Part shown: positions 26,288 to 35,307 of the stretch, piece after piece | How positions within the stretch are numbered: the stretch's first letter is position 1 | Layout of the letters: the number at the start of each line of letters is the position of its first letter | Assembly: GCF_029961185.1 (NCBI RefSeq) | Contig: NZ_JASBQQ010000004.1 | Span: forward strand, 248,001 to 312,000 | Reading direction: 5' to 3' | Source: Albidovulum aestuarii | GTDB taxonomy: Bacteria > Pseudomonadota > Alphaproteobacteria > Rhodobacterales > Rhodobacteraceae | Length of the DNA: 64,000 nucleotides | The notes under the pieces: model-generated | Databases searched by the model: none | The model's input: only the letters and a program-made list of their open reading frames with translations | Told to the model about the DNA's origin: nothing | Translations under genes and position numbers: made by a program

Positions 26288-26445
26288 GAGAAAATTCGAT
26301 TGAATGGATCAGATTTTTCCCGGTTCAACGCAAAACCCCCTTTGAATTAGAGTTTTTTCAGAGGAATCATGAAAGCACTATGAATGTTCTTTATCAACCG
26401 GGAAATTTCGCAGCGCGTGGATAGCGGCTTGGAGGGGCGGATCCT
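26288..26445. promoter_or_regulatory. Divergent control region of the agmatine cluster
   Basis: 158 bases between the divergent LysR and agmatine deiminase starts, AT-rich compared with its surroundings (about 26290-26400). Several short A or T runs occur, but no clear symmetric LysR box could be fixed by eye. Promoters for both directions should be here. Confidence 0.4.
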
Positions 26446-27465
26446 ATGACGACATCGACCATGCAAAAGGTGCGCATGCCGGCAGAGTGGGAAGCGCACA
26501 GTTGCTGCTGGATGGGTTGGCCGATCCATAGCATGTGGGGCAATGACCGGGGCGGCGCCGAGGCAGACTACGCCGCCGTTGCCCACGCGGTGCGCCGCTT
26601 CGAACCGGTATCCATGCTCGCCGACCCGTCGGTTGTCCAGCGGGCCCGGAATCTGCTCGGCGCGGACATTGACGTGATCGAAGTGCCCATGGACGATGCC
26701 TGGCTGCGCGACAGTGGCCCGACATTCGTGCGCGCCGCAGACGGGGCGCTGACGGGTGTCTCGTGGAGGTTCAACGGATGGGGCGGGGCTAACCCGTCCT
26801 TCGAAAAAGATGCGGCACTCGCCGAATTTGTGCTGAAGCGGGCGGGTGTTCCGATCGTTCCGTCAACCATGGCGATCGAGGGCGGCGCGATCGCCGTCGA
26901 TGGAGCGGGCACACTCATTACGACCGAAACCGTCGTTCTCAACCCGAACCGGAACCCCGGGATGACCCGCGCCGAAGCAGAAGCAGAATTTGCGCGCACA
27001 CTCGGCGTGACGAAGGTGATCTGGCTGCATGGCAATGAGCATGAGTTCGGCACCGATGGCCATATCGACGGGATCGCCTGCTTCACCCGACCGGGCGCGC
27101 TGCTTTTCGAGGAAAGCTATGAGCGTGCCGGACTCTCCCATGAGGTCGCGATGACGAATCTGCGCGCCGTTGAGGGTCAAACCGATGCTGCCGGCCGCAA
27201 AATCGAGATCTTGCGCATGACCGAAGCCCCGCCCGTCGGGCGGCGGGGCAAGGGCGATTGGGGTGCATCGCGGTCTTACATCAATTTTTACGTCGCCAAT
27301 GGCGGTATCGTCATGCCGTCCTATGGCGTGCCTGAGGATGACGCAGCACGCGACATCGTCGCGGCCGCATTCCCCGGGCGTGACGTCGTTCAGGTGCCGA
27401 TCCCGGTCCTATGTACTGGCGGCGGCGGTATTCACTGCATCACCCAACAGCAACCTCAACTCTGA
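26446..27465 (+). CDS. aguA: Agmatine deiminase
   Basis: A 339-residue enzyme of the Porphyromonas-type peptidyl-arginine deiminase family, converting agmatine to N-carbamoylputrescine and ammonia. Motifs in order: MPAEWEAHSCCWMGWP, the active-site block DDAWLRDSGPTF, TDGHIDGIACF with the catalytic His, and GGGGIHCITQQQP, which puts the catalytic Cys at residue 331. It is somewhat shorter than the usual 360-370 residues but keeps all active-site blocks. GAGGGG precedes ATG 26446; ATG 26461 is also possible. Together with the amidase it completes agmatine to putrescine. Confidence 0.92.
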   Translation: MTTSTMQKVRMPAEWEAHSCCWMGWPIHSMWGNDRGGAEADYAAVAHAVRRFEPVSMLADPSVVQRARNLLGADIDVIEVPMDDAWLRDSGPTFVRAADGALTGVSWRFNGWGGANPSFEKDAALAEFVLKRAGVPIVPSTMAIEGGAIAVDGAGTLITTETVVLNPNRNPGMTRAEAEAEFARTLGVTKVIWLHGNEHEFGTDGHIDGIACFTRPGALLFEESYERAGLSHEVAMTNLRAVEGQTDAAGRKIEILRMTEAPPVGRRGKGDWGASRSYINFYVANGGIVMPSYGVPEDDAARDIVAAAFPGRDVVQVPIPVLCTGGGGIHCITQQQPQL

Positions 27466-27512
27466 CCCTTATGCTGCCTCGCCCCAAAGGGTGTCACCAA
27501 CAAGGAAGAAAA

Positions 27513-28601
27513 ATGCAGAAAACCACTCTCACAATTGCCGCATCCCTGCTCGCCAGCGTGAGCACAGCCGCCTCGGCCCATGAGAAACTCTACATCTACA
27601 ACTGGGCCGACTATTTCGGCGAAACGACGATCGCGGACTTCGAGGCGGAATTCGGGATCGATGTCGTCTATGACACTTTCTCGTCAAACGACGTGCTCGA
27701 AACCAAACTCCTCGCGGGAGGCAGCGGCTACGATGTCGTTTTCCCGTCGTCGGAGCGCGTGGGAAAGCAGATCGAGGCAGGCGCGTATCAGCCGCTCGAC
27801 ATTCCGAAACTCACCAACATCGGCAATGTCGATCCTCAGTTCCTGGGCGTCGCCGCGTCCGTCGACCGGGGCAATCAATACACCGTTCCCTATACTTGGG
27901 GCACTCTTGGCATCTATGTCGACAACACTGAAGTCGCCGACCGGATGCCTGATGCACCGATCGACAGCTGGGAGGTGATTTTCAACCCCGAGATCGTAAA
28001 GCGCTTCGCCGATTGCGGGTTTTTCGTGCAGAATTCGTCGTCCGAACTTATACCGGCCGCGCTGACATATCTTGGCCGGGAACCGGGCAGTGTCGAAGCG
28101 GAAGACCTTGATGCGGCGATGAACCTGCTGAACGGAATCCGGCCCTACCTTCTGCATTCCGACAATTCCCGGGTGATTTCGGATATCGCAACCGGCGAAA
28201 CCTGCCTCGGCGTCGTCTACAATGGCGATGTCGGGATCGCCTACCTGCGTGCCGACGAAGCGGGCCGCGAACTCGACATCAGTTATTCCGTGCCGAAGGA
28301 AGGCACTGACATGTTCATGGATGTCATGGCCATACCAGTCGATGCGCCCAATCCGGATGCAGCGCACAAATTCATCAACTACATCCTCCGACCCGAGGTT
28401 GCCGCGGGCATCACCAATTACGTCTACTATGCAAATGCAAACGCCGCCGCGACCGATCTTGTCATTGAAGACGTCCGCATGGATCCGGGAACATATCCGC
28501 CCGCAGACCTGCGGAAAAAACTCTATGGCATTCCGAACTATCCCGTGGAGTTTGCCCGGATCGTAAACCGGAAATGGACACGGCTGATGTCCGGGCAGTA
28601 G
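27513..28601 (+). CDS. Spermidine/putrescine-type substrate-binding protein (PotF/PotD-like)
   Basis: A 362-residue periplasmic binding protein with a Sec signal peptide (MQKTTLTIAASLLASVSTAA, cleavage near ASAHEK). The mature N-terminus KLYIYNWADYFGETT is characteristic of polyamine-binding PotD/PotF proteins. ATG 27513 is preceded by AAGGAAG; upstream in-frame codons overlap the deiminase gene and would spoil the signal peptide. No permease or ATPase gene follows it, so it must use a transporter encoded elsewhere, perhaps one of the two Pot systems in this window. Agmatine or putrescine is the likely ligand. Confidence 0.9.
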   Translation: MQKTTLTIAASLLASVSTAASAHEKLYIYNWADYFGETTIADFEAEFGIDVVYDTFSSNDVLETKLLAGGSGYDVVFPSSERVGKQIEAGAYQPLDIPKLTNIGNVDPQFLGVAASVDRGNQYTVPYTWGTLGIYVDNTEVADRMPDAPIDSWEVIFNPEIVKRFADCGFFVQNSSSELIPAALTYLGREPGSVEAEDLDAAMNLLNGIRPYLLHSDNSRVISDIATGETCLGVVYNGDVGIAYLRADEAGRELDISYSVPKEGTDMFMDVMAIPVDAPNPDAAHKFINYILRPEVAAGITNYVYYANANAAATDLVIEDVRMDPGTYPPADLRKKLYGIPNYPVEFARIVNRKWTRLMSGQ

Positions 28602-29195
28602 CAACCGGTTTCGACAGGGTGCGCATTGCTCAACGGAATGTAACCGACGGGCAAGCCATCCGAAATCGCGATTTGGTATCGCCAATCAATCTTGACGCGA
28701 GCGCTGATGGACTGAATTTGATGCGACATTTGAACTTCACCCAGATCCACCATGCGCCCGGCGCTGAGAACGCAGCTTGGCTCCCGCATTGTCCCACGCA
28801 GAGGTGCCAGACCGGTGTGATACAGTGCTGCCGGATCCTTTCGGAGTTCCGAAGTTGCGGAAGCAGTCTGTAGCGGAACGACGGGGCCATTACACACGTC
28901 GGCCCAAACCAGTCGCGGCGGCGGTGCAATGGGTGCGCCGCTCCGATCCGCCAGCGACCGCCGCAAAGGTTACGCCCAAGGTCTGGTCAACCCTTGACTC
29001 ACATCAGCCTCGTTCTCCCGCTCATTGATAATCGCGACAAAGCCCGAAACCTCGAATGTCTCGGATCGGCCCATTCCGGCCAAAAACATGCAGGCCCCTG
29101 TACTCGTGCGCCATCTTCTGGGCGACCCGAGATGAGGAAGCGCAGTACGGCGCAGGGCATGAATGTGACTTGTCCGCAGGCTGCGTATCGCAAGA
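28602..29195. other. 594-base gap, no confident gene
   Basis: The gap lies between two convergent genes. On the minus strand one frame is open from about 28960 into the PotF-like gene and contains protein-like text (RVKIDWRYQIAISDGLPVGY), and a second short frame near 29080 reads GMGRSETFEVSGFVAIINER. Neither matches a family I know and stops break them up. It could be a decayed gene. No RNA structure or strong terminator was seen. Confidence 0.4.
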
Positions 29196-30218
29196 TCATG
29201 CGCGATGACAGCCCTTCAGGAAACTCGTCAGGTTCGCTCCGAGGTCGGGCTGAAGATAGCCACCTTCCTGCACGATCAGAGCAGGCTTTCCGAGGTTGAG
29301 GATGGCTTCCGCGATGCGCGCGAAACCGTCGGTCGTGACCCGGAAGCCCTGGAAGGGATCATTCTCGTGGGCGTCGAGGCCGAGAGCGACAACGATAACG
29401 TCGGCACCGAATGCCTGGATCCGTCTGAGTGCGGTGTCCAGCGCGTCGAGATAGCTCGTATCGTCGGTGCCTCTCGGCAGCGGAATGTTGAGGTTGTAGC
29501 CCAGCCCGTCGCCCTCCCCGCGTTCCTCGGCATGGCCCCAGAAAAACGGGTAGAACCGGATCGGGTCGGCGTGGATCGAAACCGTCAGCACGTCGCGGCG
29601 GTTATAGAAGATGCCTTGCGTCCCGTTGCCGTGATGGACATCCACGTCGAGGATCGCGGGGCGGAGGCCGGCCTTCAGGAAGGCCTCGGCCGCGATCCCG
29701 GAATTGTTGAGAAAGCAGAAGCCCCCGGCGAGATCGCCGAAGGCGTGGTGCCCGGGCGGGCGCGATAGCGCATAGACCGCACGGTTGCCCGCGATCACCG
29801 CATCCGCGCCCGAAAGCGCGGTCTGGGCCGACCAATAGGCCGCCTCCCAGGTCCCGGCGGAGATTGGGCAGGACGTGTCGGCCTGATGGAACCCCGCCTG
29901 ACCCACGGCTGAGCGCGGATAGGAGGCGGTGCGTCGGTCGGGATGGATGTTCGGGATCACCTCTTCCGAGGCGCCCTCGATCCGGCTCCAGCGGGCGTGG
30001 ATCGTCTGAAGGAACACGAGGTATTCCGGCGAATGCAGCGCCGCGATGGGGCCGAGCCCGTAATCGGTCGGTGCCTCGAATCGGCAACCGGCGGCTTCCG
30101 CGCCCGCGCGCAGGACCTCGATCCGGGTCGGCTGTTCGGGGTTCGGCAGGCGGGTGCCGTTCGCCATGAACATCTTCGGGTCATGGACCCGTTGCCTGTC
30201 GTCGAGAATGGCCTTCAT
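29196..30218 (-). CDS. Acetylpolyamine amidohydrolase (histone deacetylase family)
   Basis: A 340-residue zinc amidohydrolase of the HDAC superfamily, bacterial acetylpolyamine amidohydrolase type. The catalytic His pair is in SRPPGHHAF. The zinc ligands are in LDVDVHHGNGTQGIFY and in ALGLDAHENDPFQGF. It should remove acetyl groups from N-acetylated polyamines or similar amines in the cytoplasm. It is the last gene of a minus-strand operon with a GNAT, a BKACE enzyme, an aminotransferase and a polyamine-type importer, and overlaps the GNAT gene by four bases. Confidence 0.9.
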   Translation of the reverse strand: MKAILDDRQRVHDPKMFMANGTRLPNPEQPTRIEVLRAGAEAAGCRFEAPTDYGLGPIAALHSPEYLVFLQTIHARWSRIEGASEEVIPNIHPDRRTASYPRSAVGQAGFHQADTSCPISAGTWEAAYWSAQTALSGADAVIAGNRAVYALSRPPGHHAFGDLAGGFCFLNNSGIAAEAFLKAGLRPAILDVDVHHGNGTQGIFYNRRDVLTVSIHADPIRFYPFFWGHAEERGEGDGLGYNLNIPLPRGTDDTSYLDALDTALRRIQAFGADVIVVALGLDAHENDPFQGFRVTTDGFARIAEAILNLGKPALIVQEGGYLQPDLGANLTSFLKGCHRA

Positions 30219-30700
30219 GCCGTGCCTCCGATATCGCCCAAAGCCGCGCCGGAAAGGATCATCCCGACCTCGCCCGACCGCGCCTCAAATCCCATCCGTT
30301 CGTAGAACGTCACCGCGCGCGGGTTGTCGGCATAGACGGCGAGCCGGATGAACCCGCAACCGGCGCGCGCCGCCGCCGCATCCCGCACCGCCGCCAGAAG
30401 CCGTGGGCCGAGCCGAGCCCCGCGCGCCGAGGCCGCGACCCAGAGGTCGGAGACGAAAACCCCGGCCGAGGCCCGCGTCGTCGAATAGATCGGCGAGAAG
30501 ACCGCGACACCGACCACGTCCTCGCCCCTGAGCGCGAGGACCGCCCGGAAAGACGGATCGGGGCCGAAGCCCGCCGCCGCGATATCGGCATCGCTTGCCC
30601 CATGCGTGTCGCCGAGATCGTCGGACAGCGCCCGGAGTGCCGCGTTCAGCCGCGCGGCATCCGCCGCCTCCGCCAGCCGGATCGTGATCCCCGCCGCCAT
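30215..30700 (-). CDS. GNAT-family N-acetyltransferase
   Basis: A 161-residue single-domain acetyltransferase. Landmarks: N-terminal ITIRLAEAADAARLNAALRA, the central beta strands FVSDLWVAASARGARLGPRL with the acetyl-CoA pyrophosphate loop (RGARLG), and FYERMGFEARSG at the end. It abuts the BKACE stop with no gap and overlaps the deacetylase start, so acetyl transfer and removal are encoded side by side. Its amine substrate is unknown; it may protect or tag an amino intermediate of the pathway. Confidence 0.87.
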   Translation of the reverse strand: MAAGITIRLAEAADAARLNAALRALSDDLGDTHGASDADIAAAGFGPDPSFRAVLALRGEDVVGVAVFSPIYSTTRASAGVFVSDLWVAASARGARLGPRLLAAVRDAAAARAGCGFIRLAVYADNPRAVTFYERMGFEARSGEVGMILSGAALGDIGGTA

Positions 30701-31627
30701 TCAGAACCCCACCGCGCCCGCGCCCTTCAGCCCGAGCATCGCGCGCGCCTCGTCGGGCGTGGCGACGGTTCGCCCCAGCCCCTCGACGATCTCACGCACT
30801 TTCTCCACCTGTTCGGCATTCGACCGCGCCAGAACGCCCTTCGAGATAAAAAGGTTGTCCTCCAGCCCCACGCGCACATGTCCGCCCATTGCCGCTGCCT
30901 TCTCGGCCATCGGCATCTGCTGGCGCCCGGCGGCGAGGACGGAGAACAGGTAGTCCTCGCCGAACAGCTGGTCAGCGGTTGCCTTCAGATGCTCCAGATG
31001 CTCGGGCTCCGCCGCGATTCCGCCGAGTACGCCCATCACGAACTGGATGAAGACCGTCCCCTCGACCAGCCCCCGGTCGGCGAAGTGGCGCAGCATGTAG
31101 AGATGGCTGACATCGTAGCATTCGAATTCGAACCGCGCGCCGCGCTCCTGTCCCATCCGGCGCAAAACACCCTCGATATCACGCGGCGTGTTCTTGAAGA
31201 CTAGGTCGTCGGACTCGCGCAGGAACGGCTCTTCCCAGTCGTGCAGCCAGTCGGTGCGCTTGCCGAGCATCGGGTAGAGCGCGAAGTTCATCGTGCCCAT
31301 GTTGAGAGAGCACATCTCGGGCCGCAGTTCCAAGGGCGCCGCGAGGCGGTCGTCGAGCGTCATCACCGCGCTTCCGCCTGTCGTCAGGTTGACGACGGCA
31401 TCGCATCCGGCGCGGATCTTCGGCAGGAAGGCGCGGTAATGCTCCACGCTGGCCGAAGGCTGGCCGGTCTGAGGGTCGCGGGCATGAAGGTGCAGGATCG
31501 CCGCCCCCGCCTGAGCGGCGCCGATCGCCTGGGAGGCAATATCCTCGGCGGTCACCGGAAGGTAGGGCGACATCGACGGCGTGTGGATCGAGCCGGTGAT
31601 GGCGCAGGTGATGACGATCTTCGACAT
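30701..31627 (-). CDS. Beta-keto acid cleavage enzyme (BKACE, DUF849)
   Basis: A 308-residue TIM-barrel zinc enzyme. BKACE proteins condense a beta-keto acid with acetyl-CoA and split it into acetoacetate and a new CoA ester. Visible: MSKIVITCAITGSIHTPSMS, the metal site ILHLHARDPQTGQPS with two His, NLTTGGSAVMTLDDRL, and the C-terminal GGHVRVGLEDNLFISKG. Known members act on 3-keto-5-aminohexanoate (Kce) and 3-dehydrocarnitine. The upstream aminotransferase gene suggests an amino-derived beta-keto acid here (inference). Confidence 0.9.
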   Translation of the reverse strand: MSKIVITCAITGSIHTPSMSPYLPVTAEDIASQAIGAAQAGAAILHLHARDPQTGQPSASVEHYRAFLPKIRAGCDAVVNLTTGGSAVMTLDDRLAAPLELRPEMCSLNMGTMNFALYPMLGKRTDWLHDWEEPFLRESDDLVFKNTPRDIEGVLRRMGQERGARFEFECYDVSHLYMLRHFADRGLVEGTVFIQFVMGVLGGIAAEPEHLEHLKATADQLFGEDYLFSVLAAGRQQMPMAEKAAAMGGHVRVGLEDNLFISKGVLARSNAEQVEKVREIVEGLGRTVATPDEARAMLGLKGAGAVGF

Positions 31628-31631
31628 GACC

Positions 31632-32981
31632 TCAGGCGCTCTGCTTCAGGGCCGGTTCGACCCGTTCGGCGAAGCGGTCGAGCGCGGCGGTGAGCATGAT
31701 CATGATCTCCTCGACCTGCTCTGCACTGGTGATCATCGGCGGGCAGACGAGGAAATGGTCGCCCTCCGTTCCGTCGCGGGTGCGGCGGGAATAGATGATC
31801 AGCCCTTCCTGATAGGCGAGCTCTACCAGTTCCGAATGCGCGTTCAGCGCCTTCGGCAGGGGCCGCATCGTCTGGCGATCCTCGACCAGTTCAAAGGCCA
31901 GCAGCAGTCCCTTGCCCCGCACGTCGCCGATGAAGGGATAGCGCTGCATGAGCGCGCCGAGGCGGGATTTCAGAAGGTCGCCCGTCTCGGCGGCATTCTC
32001 CATCATGCCGCGCGCCTCAATCTCCTCCAGCACCGCGAGGCCGGCGGCGCAGGCCAGCGGGTTGCCGGCATAGGTGTGGCCATGCATGAAGCCGCCCGCC
32101 TTCAGGACCGGATCGACGAGCCGGTCATGGGCGATCATGGCGCCCAAGGGCGCATAGCCCGCGCCGAATCCCTTGGAAATCGCTATGATGTCAGGCGCGA
32201 TGCCCCAGTGATCGGCACCAAGGAATCGCCCCGTGCGGCCACCGCCCGACATCACCTCATCGTGGATCAGAAGCACCCCATAGCGGTCGCAGATCGCGCG
32301 CACCGCTTGCATATAGCCCGCCGGGGGCACCAGCGCGCCGGTCGAGGCGCCGCCCACCGGTTCGTGGATGAAGGCCAGCACCGTATCCGGCCCTTCCTCC
32401 AGGATCTTCGCCTCCAGCATCTCCGCGTAATGCGCGCCGGTGGCAAGGTCGTCCATGTCGAGCCCGTCGAGATAGGCGCGGGGCGACGGGATCTTCGGCA
32501 TCGCCTGCATCATCGGCTCGAACGGTCGGGTGAGCGGCGTGTAACTCGTCAGTGCCAGCGCGCCGAGGGTGGAGCCGTGATAGGACGGTGCGCGGGAGAT
32601 CACCTTCCATCGAGAGGATTGTCCAACGGTAACAGCATATTGCCGGGCGATCTTGATTGCACTTTCGACGGCCTCGGAACCGCCCGAGACGAAAAAGACC
32701 TTCTCCATTCCCTCGGGTGTCAGTGCGGCTACCTTCGTTGCCAGCATCTCGCTCGGCTCGGTCTCGAAATGCAGCCGGTAGCCGAAGGTCGACTTCTCCA
32801 TCTGCCGACGCATCGCATCGAGGACGCGCGGGTTCGAATGGCCGATATTCGACACCATCGCGCCCGAGGAGCCGTCGATGTAACGCTTGCCGTCGACATC
32901 CCACATGTAGATCCCGCGCGCCTCGGCAAGGACCGGGCGGCGGCTGTCGGTCTGATAGAAAAGATGGCTCTTCGTCGTCAT
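31632..32981 (-). CDS. Class III (omega-amino acid type) aminotransferase
   Basis: A 449-residue PLP enzyme of the aspartate aminotransferase family class III (omega-amino acid, GABA and diamine transaminases). Motifs: GSSGAMVSNIGHSNPRVLDA near the N-terminus, FVSGGSEAVESAIKIARQY binding the cofactor phosphate, LIHDEVMSGGGRTGRF with the PLP-ring Asp, and AISKGFGAGYAPLGA with the Schiff-base Lys. It should remove a terminal amino group from the imported amine or a product. It overlaps the potA-like gene by four bases. Confidence 0.9.
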   Translation of the reverse strand: MTTKSHLFYQTDSRRPVLAEARGIYMWDVDGKRYIDGSSGAMVSNIGHSNPRVLDAMRRQMEKSTFGYRLHFETEPSEMLATKVAALTPEGMEKVFFVSGGSEAVESAIKIARQYAVTVGQSSRWKVISRAPSYHGSTLGALALTSYTPLTRPFEPMMQAMPKIPSPRAYLDGLDMDDLATGAHYAEMLEAKILEEGPDTVLAFIHEPVGGASTGALVPPAGYMQAVRAICDRYGVLLIHDEVMSGGGRTGRFLGADHWGIAPDIIAISKGFGAGYAPLGAMIAHDRLVDPVLKAGGFMHGHTYAGNPLACAAGLAVLEEIEARGMMENAAETGDLLKSRLGALMQRYPFIGDVRGKGLLLAFELVEDRQTMRPLPKALNAHSELVELAYQEGLIIYSRRTRDGTEGDHFLVCPPMITSAEQVEEIMIMLTAALDRFAERVEPALKQSA

Positions 32982-34066
32982 GTCCGGGGCTCCGAGGGCA
33001 GGGCGGCGCAGTCCTTGGCGCGGATGCGCACGGAAATGTCGGCCCCGATGGGCAGGGGGTGATCGTCGATCATGTTGATGGCCTGCAGGGCGTGGCGGCC
33101 GACCCGCAGGAAATAGCGGGCCGACTGGCCCTGATAATCCACCGTCTCAACGGTGCCCGCAACGGCATATCTTCCGTCCGGGGCGGCGCCCGCAGGCAGG
33201 ACGTCGAGCTTCTCGGCGCGGATGACGAGCTTTGCCGGCCCGGTCCCGGCGAGCCGGGGCGCGCGGTCGCGCGGGACGGCGAGCGCGGGCAGGTCGGGCA
33301 CGTCAAGCGCGACGTTGCCGCCCTCGATTCCGGTGCAGGTCGCGGGCAGAATGTTCGAGGCGCCGAGGAAGGTCGCGACGAACTCGCTCGCCGGAGTGTT
33401 GTAGACTTCTTCCGGCGCGCCCATCTGCTCCACACGGCCTTTCGACATGACGATGATCCGGTCGGACATCGCCAAAGCTTCAGTCTGGTCGTGGGTAACG
33501 AAAACTGTTGTCACGCCAATGCGTTGCTGGATCTTCTTCAACTCGACCCGCATATCCTCGCGCAGGTTCGCGTCGAGCGCGGAGAGCGGTTCGTCGAGGA
33601 GGAGCACATCCGGCTCGATCACGATGGCGCGGGCGAGCGCCACGCGCTGCTGCTGGCCGCCCGACAGCTCCTTCGGATAGCGCCCGCCGAGATCGGGAAG
33701 CTGAACAAGCTCCAGCGCCTCGGCCACGCGGCGTTTGATCTCGTCCTTGCCGACGTTGCGGTAGCGCAAGCCGAAAGCGACGTTGTCGGATACGGTCCGG
33801 TGGGGAAAAAGCGCGTAGTTCTGGAAGACGAGGCCAAGGTTGCGGCGGTGGATCGGCACGTCGTTCACGCGACGTCCGCCGATGGAAATGTCGCCCTCGC
33901 TCGGGTCGAGAAGCCCGGCGATCATGCGCAAGGTCGTCGTCTTGCCGCAGCCCGAAGGGCCGAGAAGCGTGACGAAGCTGCCTTGCGGAATGTCGAGCGA
34001 CATCCGGTGGACGGCGGTGAAGTCGCCGAAGCGCTTGACGATATCGGTCAGGGTGACGGCGCTCAA
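32978..34066 (-). CDS. Polyamine-type ABC transporter ATP-binding protein (PotA-like)
   Basis: A 362-residue ATPase. Walker A is GPSGCGKTTTLRMIAG, the signature LSGGQQQRVALARAI, Walker B VLLLDEPLSALD, and a C-terminal TOBE domain starts near residue 270. The start codon is TTG at 34066, chosen because a strong AGGAGAGG site stands just before it and no ATG or GTG fits. It forms one importer with the binding protein and two permeases encoded directly upstream. Confidence 0.91.
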   Translation of the reverse strand: MSAVTLTDIVKRFGDFTAVHRMSLDIPQGSFVTLLGPSGCGKTTTLRMIAGLLDPSEGDISIGGRRVNDVPIHRRNLGLVFQNYALFPHRTVSDNVAFGLRYRNVGKDEIKRRVAEALELVQLPDLGGRYPKELSGGQQQRVALARAIVIEPDVLLLDEPLSALDANLREDMRVELKKIQQRIGVTTVFVTHDQTEALAMSDRIIVMSKGRVEQMGAPEEVYNTPASEFVATFLGASNILPATCTGIEGGNVALDVPDLPALAVPRDRAPRLAGTGPAKLVIRAEKLDVLPAGAAPDGRYAVAGTVETVDYQGQSARYFLRVGRHALQAINMIDDHPLPIGADISVRIRAKDCAALPSEPRT

Positions 34067-34124
34067 CGGGCCTCTCCTCGGGGCTGGGGTGCCCGGCCCC
34101 CGTTCGGGGACCGGGTCATCGGTC

Positions 34125-35267
34125 TCAGTAGCCGCGTTGGACGCGGGAGAAGGTCTCGGACCAGTCGGCCTCGTTGCCGTTCCAGTAGCCGGGATCGGCG
34201 AAGGTCAGGCCCGACAGCGTGCCGGTCGGATCGAAGGCCGGCAGCGTCGGGATCTTCGCGCCGAGATCGACCTTGGTCGGGTCAAGCGCCGGGGGATAGT
34301 TCTGCCCCTCCGCCACCGCGATCGAGGTCGCGGGATCGAGCATGAAGTTCAGAAGCTCCTCGCAGGCCTCCATCGGGCTCCCCTTGATCACGAAGAGGCA
34401 TTCCTGCCAGCCGAAGCCCTTCGGCGGATCGTAATAGCCGATGTCGTGGCCCTGTTCCTGCAGCGCGTAGATGCGGCCCGACCAGCCTTCGGTCACGTGA
34501 ATCTCTTCCTCGGCCAGAAGGCTCATCAGTTCTGCGCCCGAAGCCCAGTATTTCAGTGCGAGGTCGCGGTGCTGGCGCACGGCGTCCCAGACGGCCTCAA
34601 TGTCGGTGATGTGGTTCGGATCCTGATCGGTCTGCAAAGCACCGTACCAGACGCGGGTGCGCCAGTCGCTCCAGCCGCCGATCTTGCCCTTGTGGGCCGC
34701 GTCGATCAGGATCTTGGCGCCCTTCTCCTTCATCTCCTCGTCCGAGATGTACTTGCGGTTATAGGCAAGGCCGGTCGAGCCGTAGTCGTAGGGCACGGCG
34801 CTGAGGCTGTCGGGCGTGACGGCGGCGAAGGCGTTGGTCAGGGCCGGCATCACCAGCGACATGTTGGGGATGTTGTCGAGGTTGAGCGCGCTCGTCAGGT
34901 CGAACGAGTGGTAGCGGGCATAGTCGAAGACGCCCGAGAGGTGGGCGATGTTGTATTCGCCGGGCTGCGAGGCGCGGACCTGCGCGAGGTATTCGTCGCC
35001 GCCGGGGAAGGTGCCGTCGACCACCGTCACGCCGGTCTTGGCGGTATAAGGGTCGAAGGCGTATTTGCGGAACGCCTCGGACACTATGCCGCCCCAGCCG
35101 TCGAAACGCACCTGGCTCACGGTCTGGGCATTTGCGTATTTCGCAAACGGCGTCTGGAGCCCGTAGGCGGCGCCGGCCGCGCCGATCAGGCCGAGGAATT
35201 TCCGCCGGTCGAGGTCGCCGTTCTGAAGCCGCTCGCGCAGCCGTTCGTAACGTGTTGTGTTGTCCAT
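34125..35267 (-). CDS. Polyamine-type ABC transporter substrate-binding protein, Tat-exported
   Basis: A 380-residue binding protein of the PotD/PotF class (SBP_bac_8). The N-terminus carries a twin-arginine signal, LDRRKFLGLIGAAGAAYGLQ, with cleavage near YANAQT. ATG 35267 is preceded by a near-ideal AAGGAGG. The mature part has RFDGWGGIVSEAFRKYAFDP and late PALDPTKVDLGAKIPTLPAF. It is unusual in lying between the permease and ATPase genes. Ligand class is a polyamine or other cationic amine by family. Confidence 0.9.
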   Translation of the reverse strand: MDNTTRYERLRERLQNGDLDRRKFLGLIGAAGAAYGLQTPFAKYANAQTVSQVRFDGWGGIVSEAFRKYAFDPYTAKTGVTVVDGTFPGGDEYLAQVRASQPGEYNIAHLSGVFDYARYHSFDLTSALNLDNIPNMSLVMPALTNAFAAVTPDSLSAVPYDYGSTGLAYNRKYISDEEMKEKGAKILIDAAHKGKIGGWSDWRTRVWYGALQTDQDPNHITDIEAVWDAVRQHRDLALKYWASGAELMSLLAEEEIHVTEGWSGRIYALQEQGHDIGYYDPPKGFGWQECLFVIKGSPMEACEELLNFMLDPATSIAVAEGQNYPPALDPTKVDLGAKIPTLPAFDPTGTLSGLTFADPGYWNGNEADWSETFSRVQRGY

Positions 35268-35307
35268 GGTCAGCCTCCTTGCTGGATATGGGTGGGTCAT
35301 GGGCGGT

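Noticed and set aside
27465-27492. ACCCTT/AAGGGT pairing after the agmatine deiminase gene
   Set aside because: Only six pairs around a long loop and no T run, too weak to call a terminator.
32657-34345. 562-codon plus-strand frame opposite the transaminase and potA-like genes
   Set aside because: Low-complexity Arg-rich text over two well-supported minus-strand genes.
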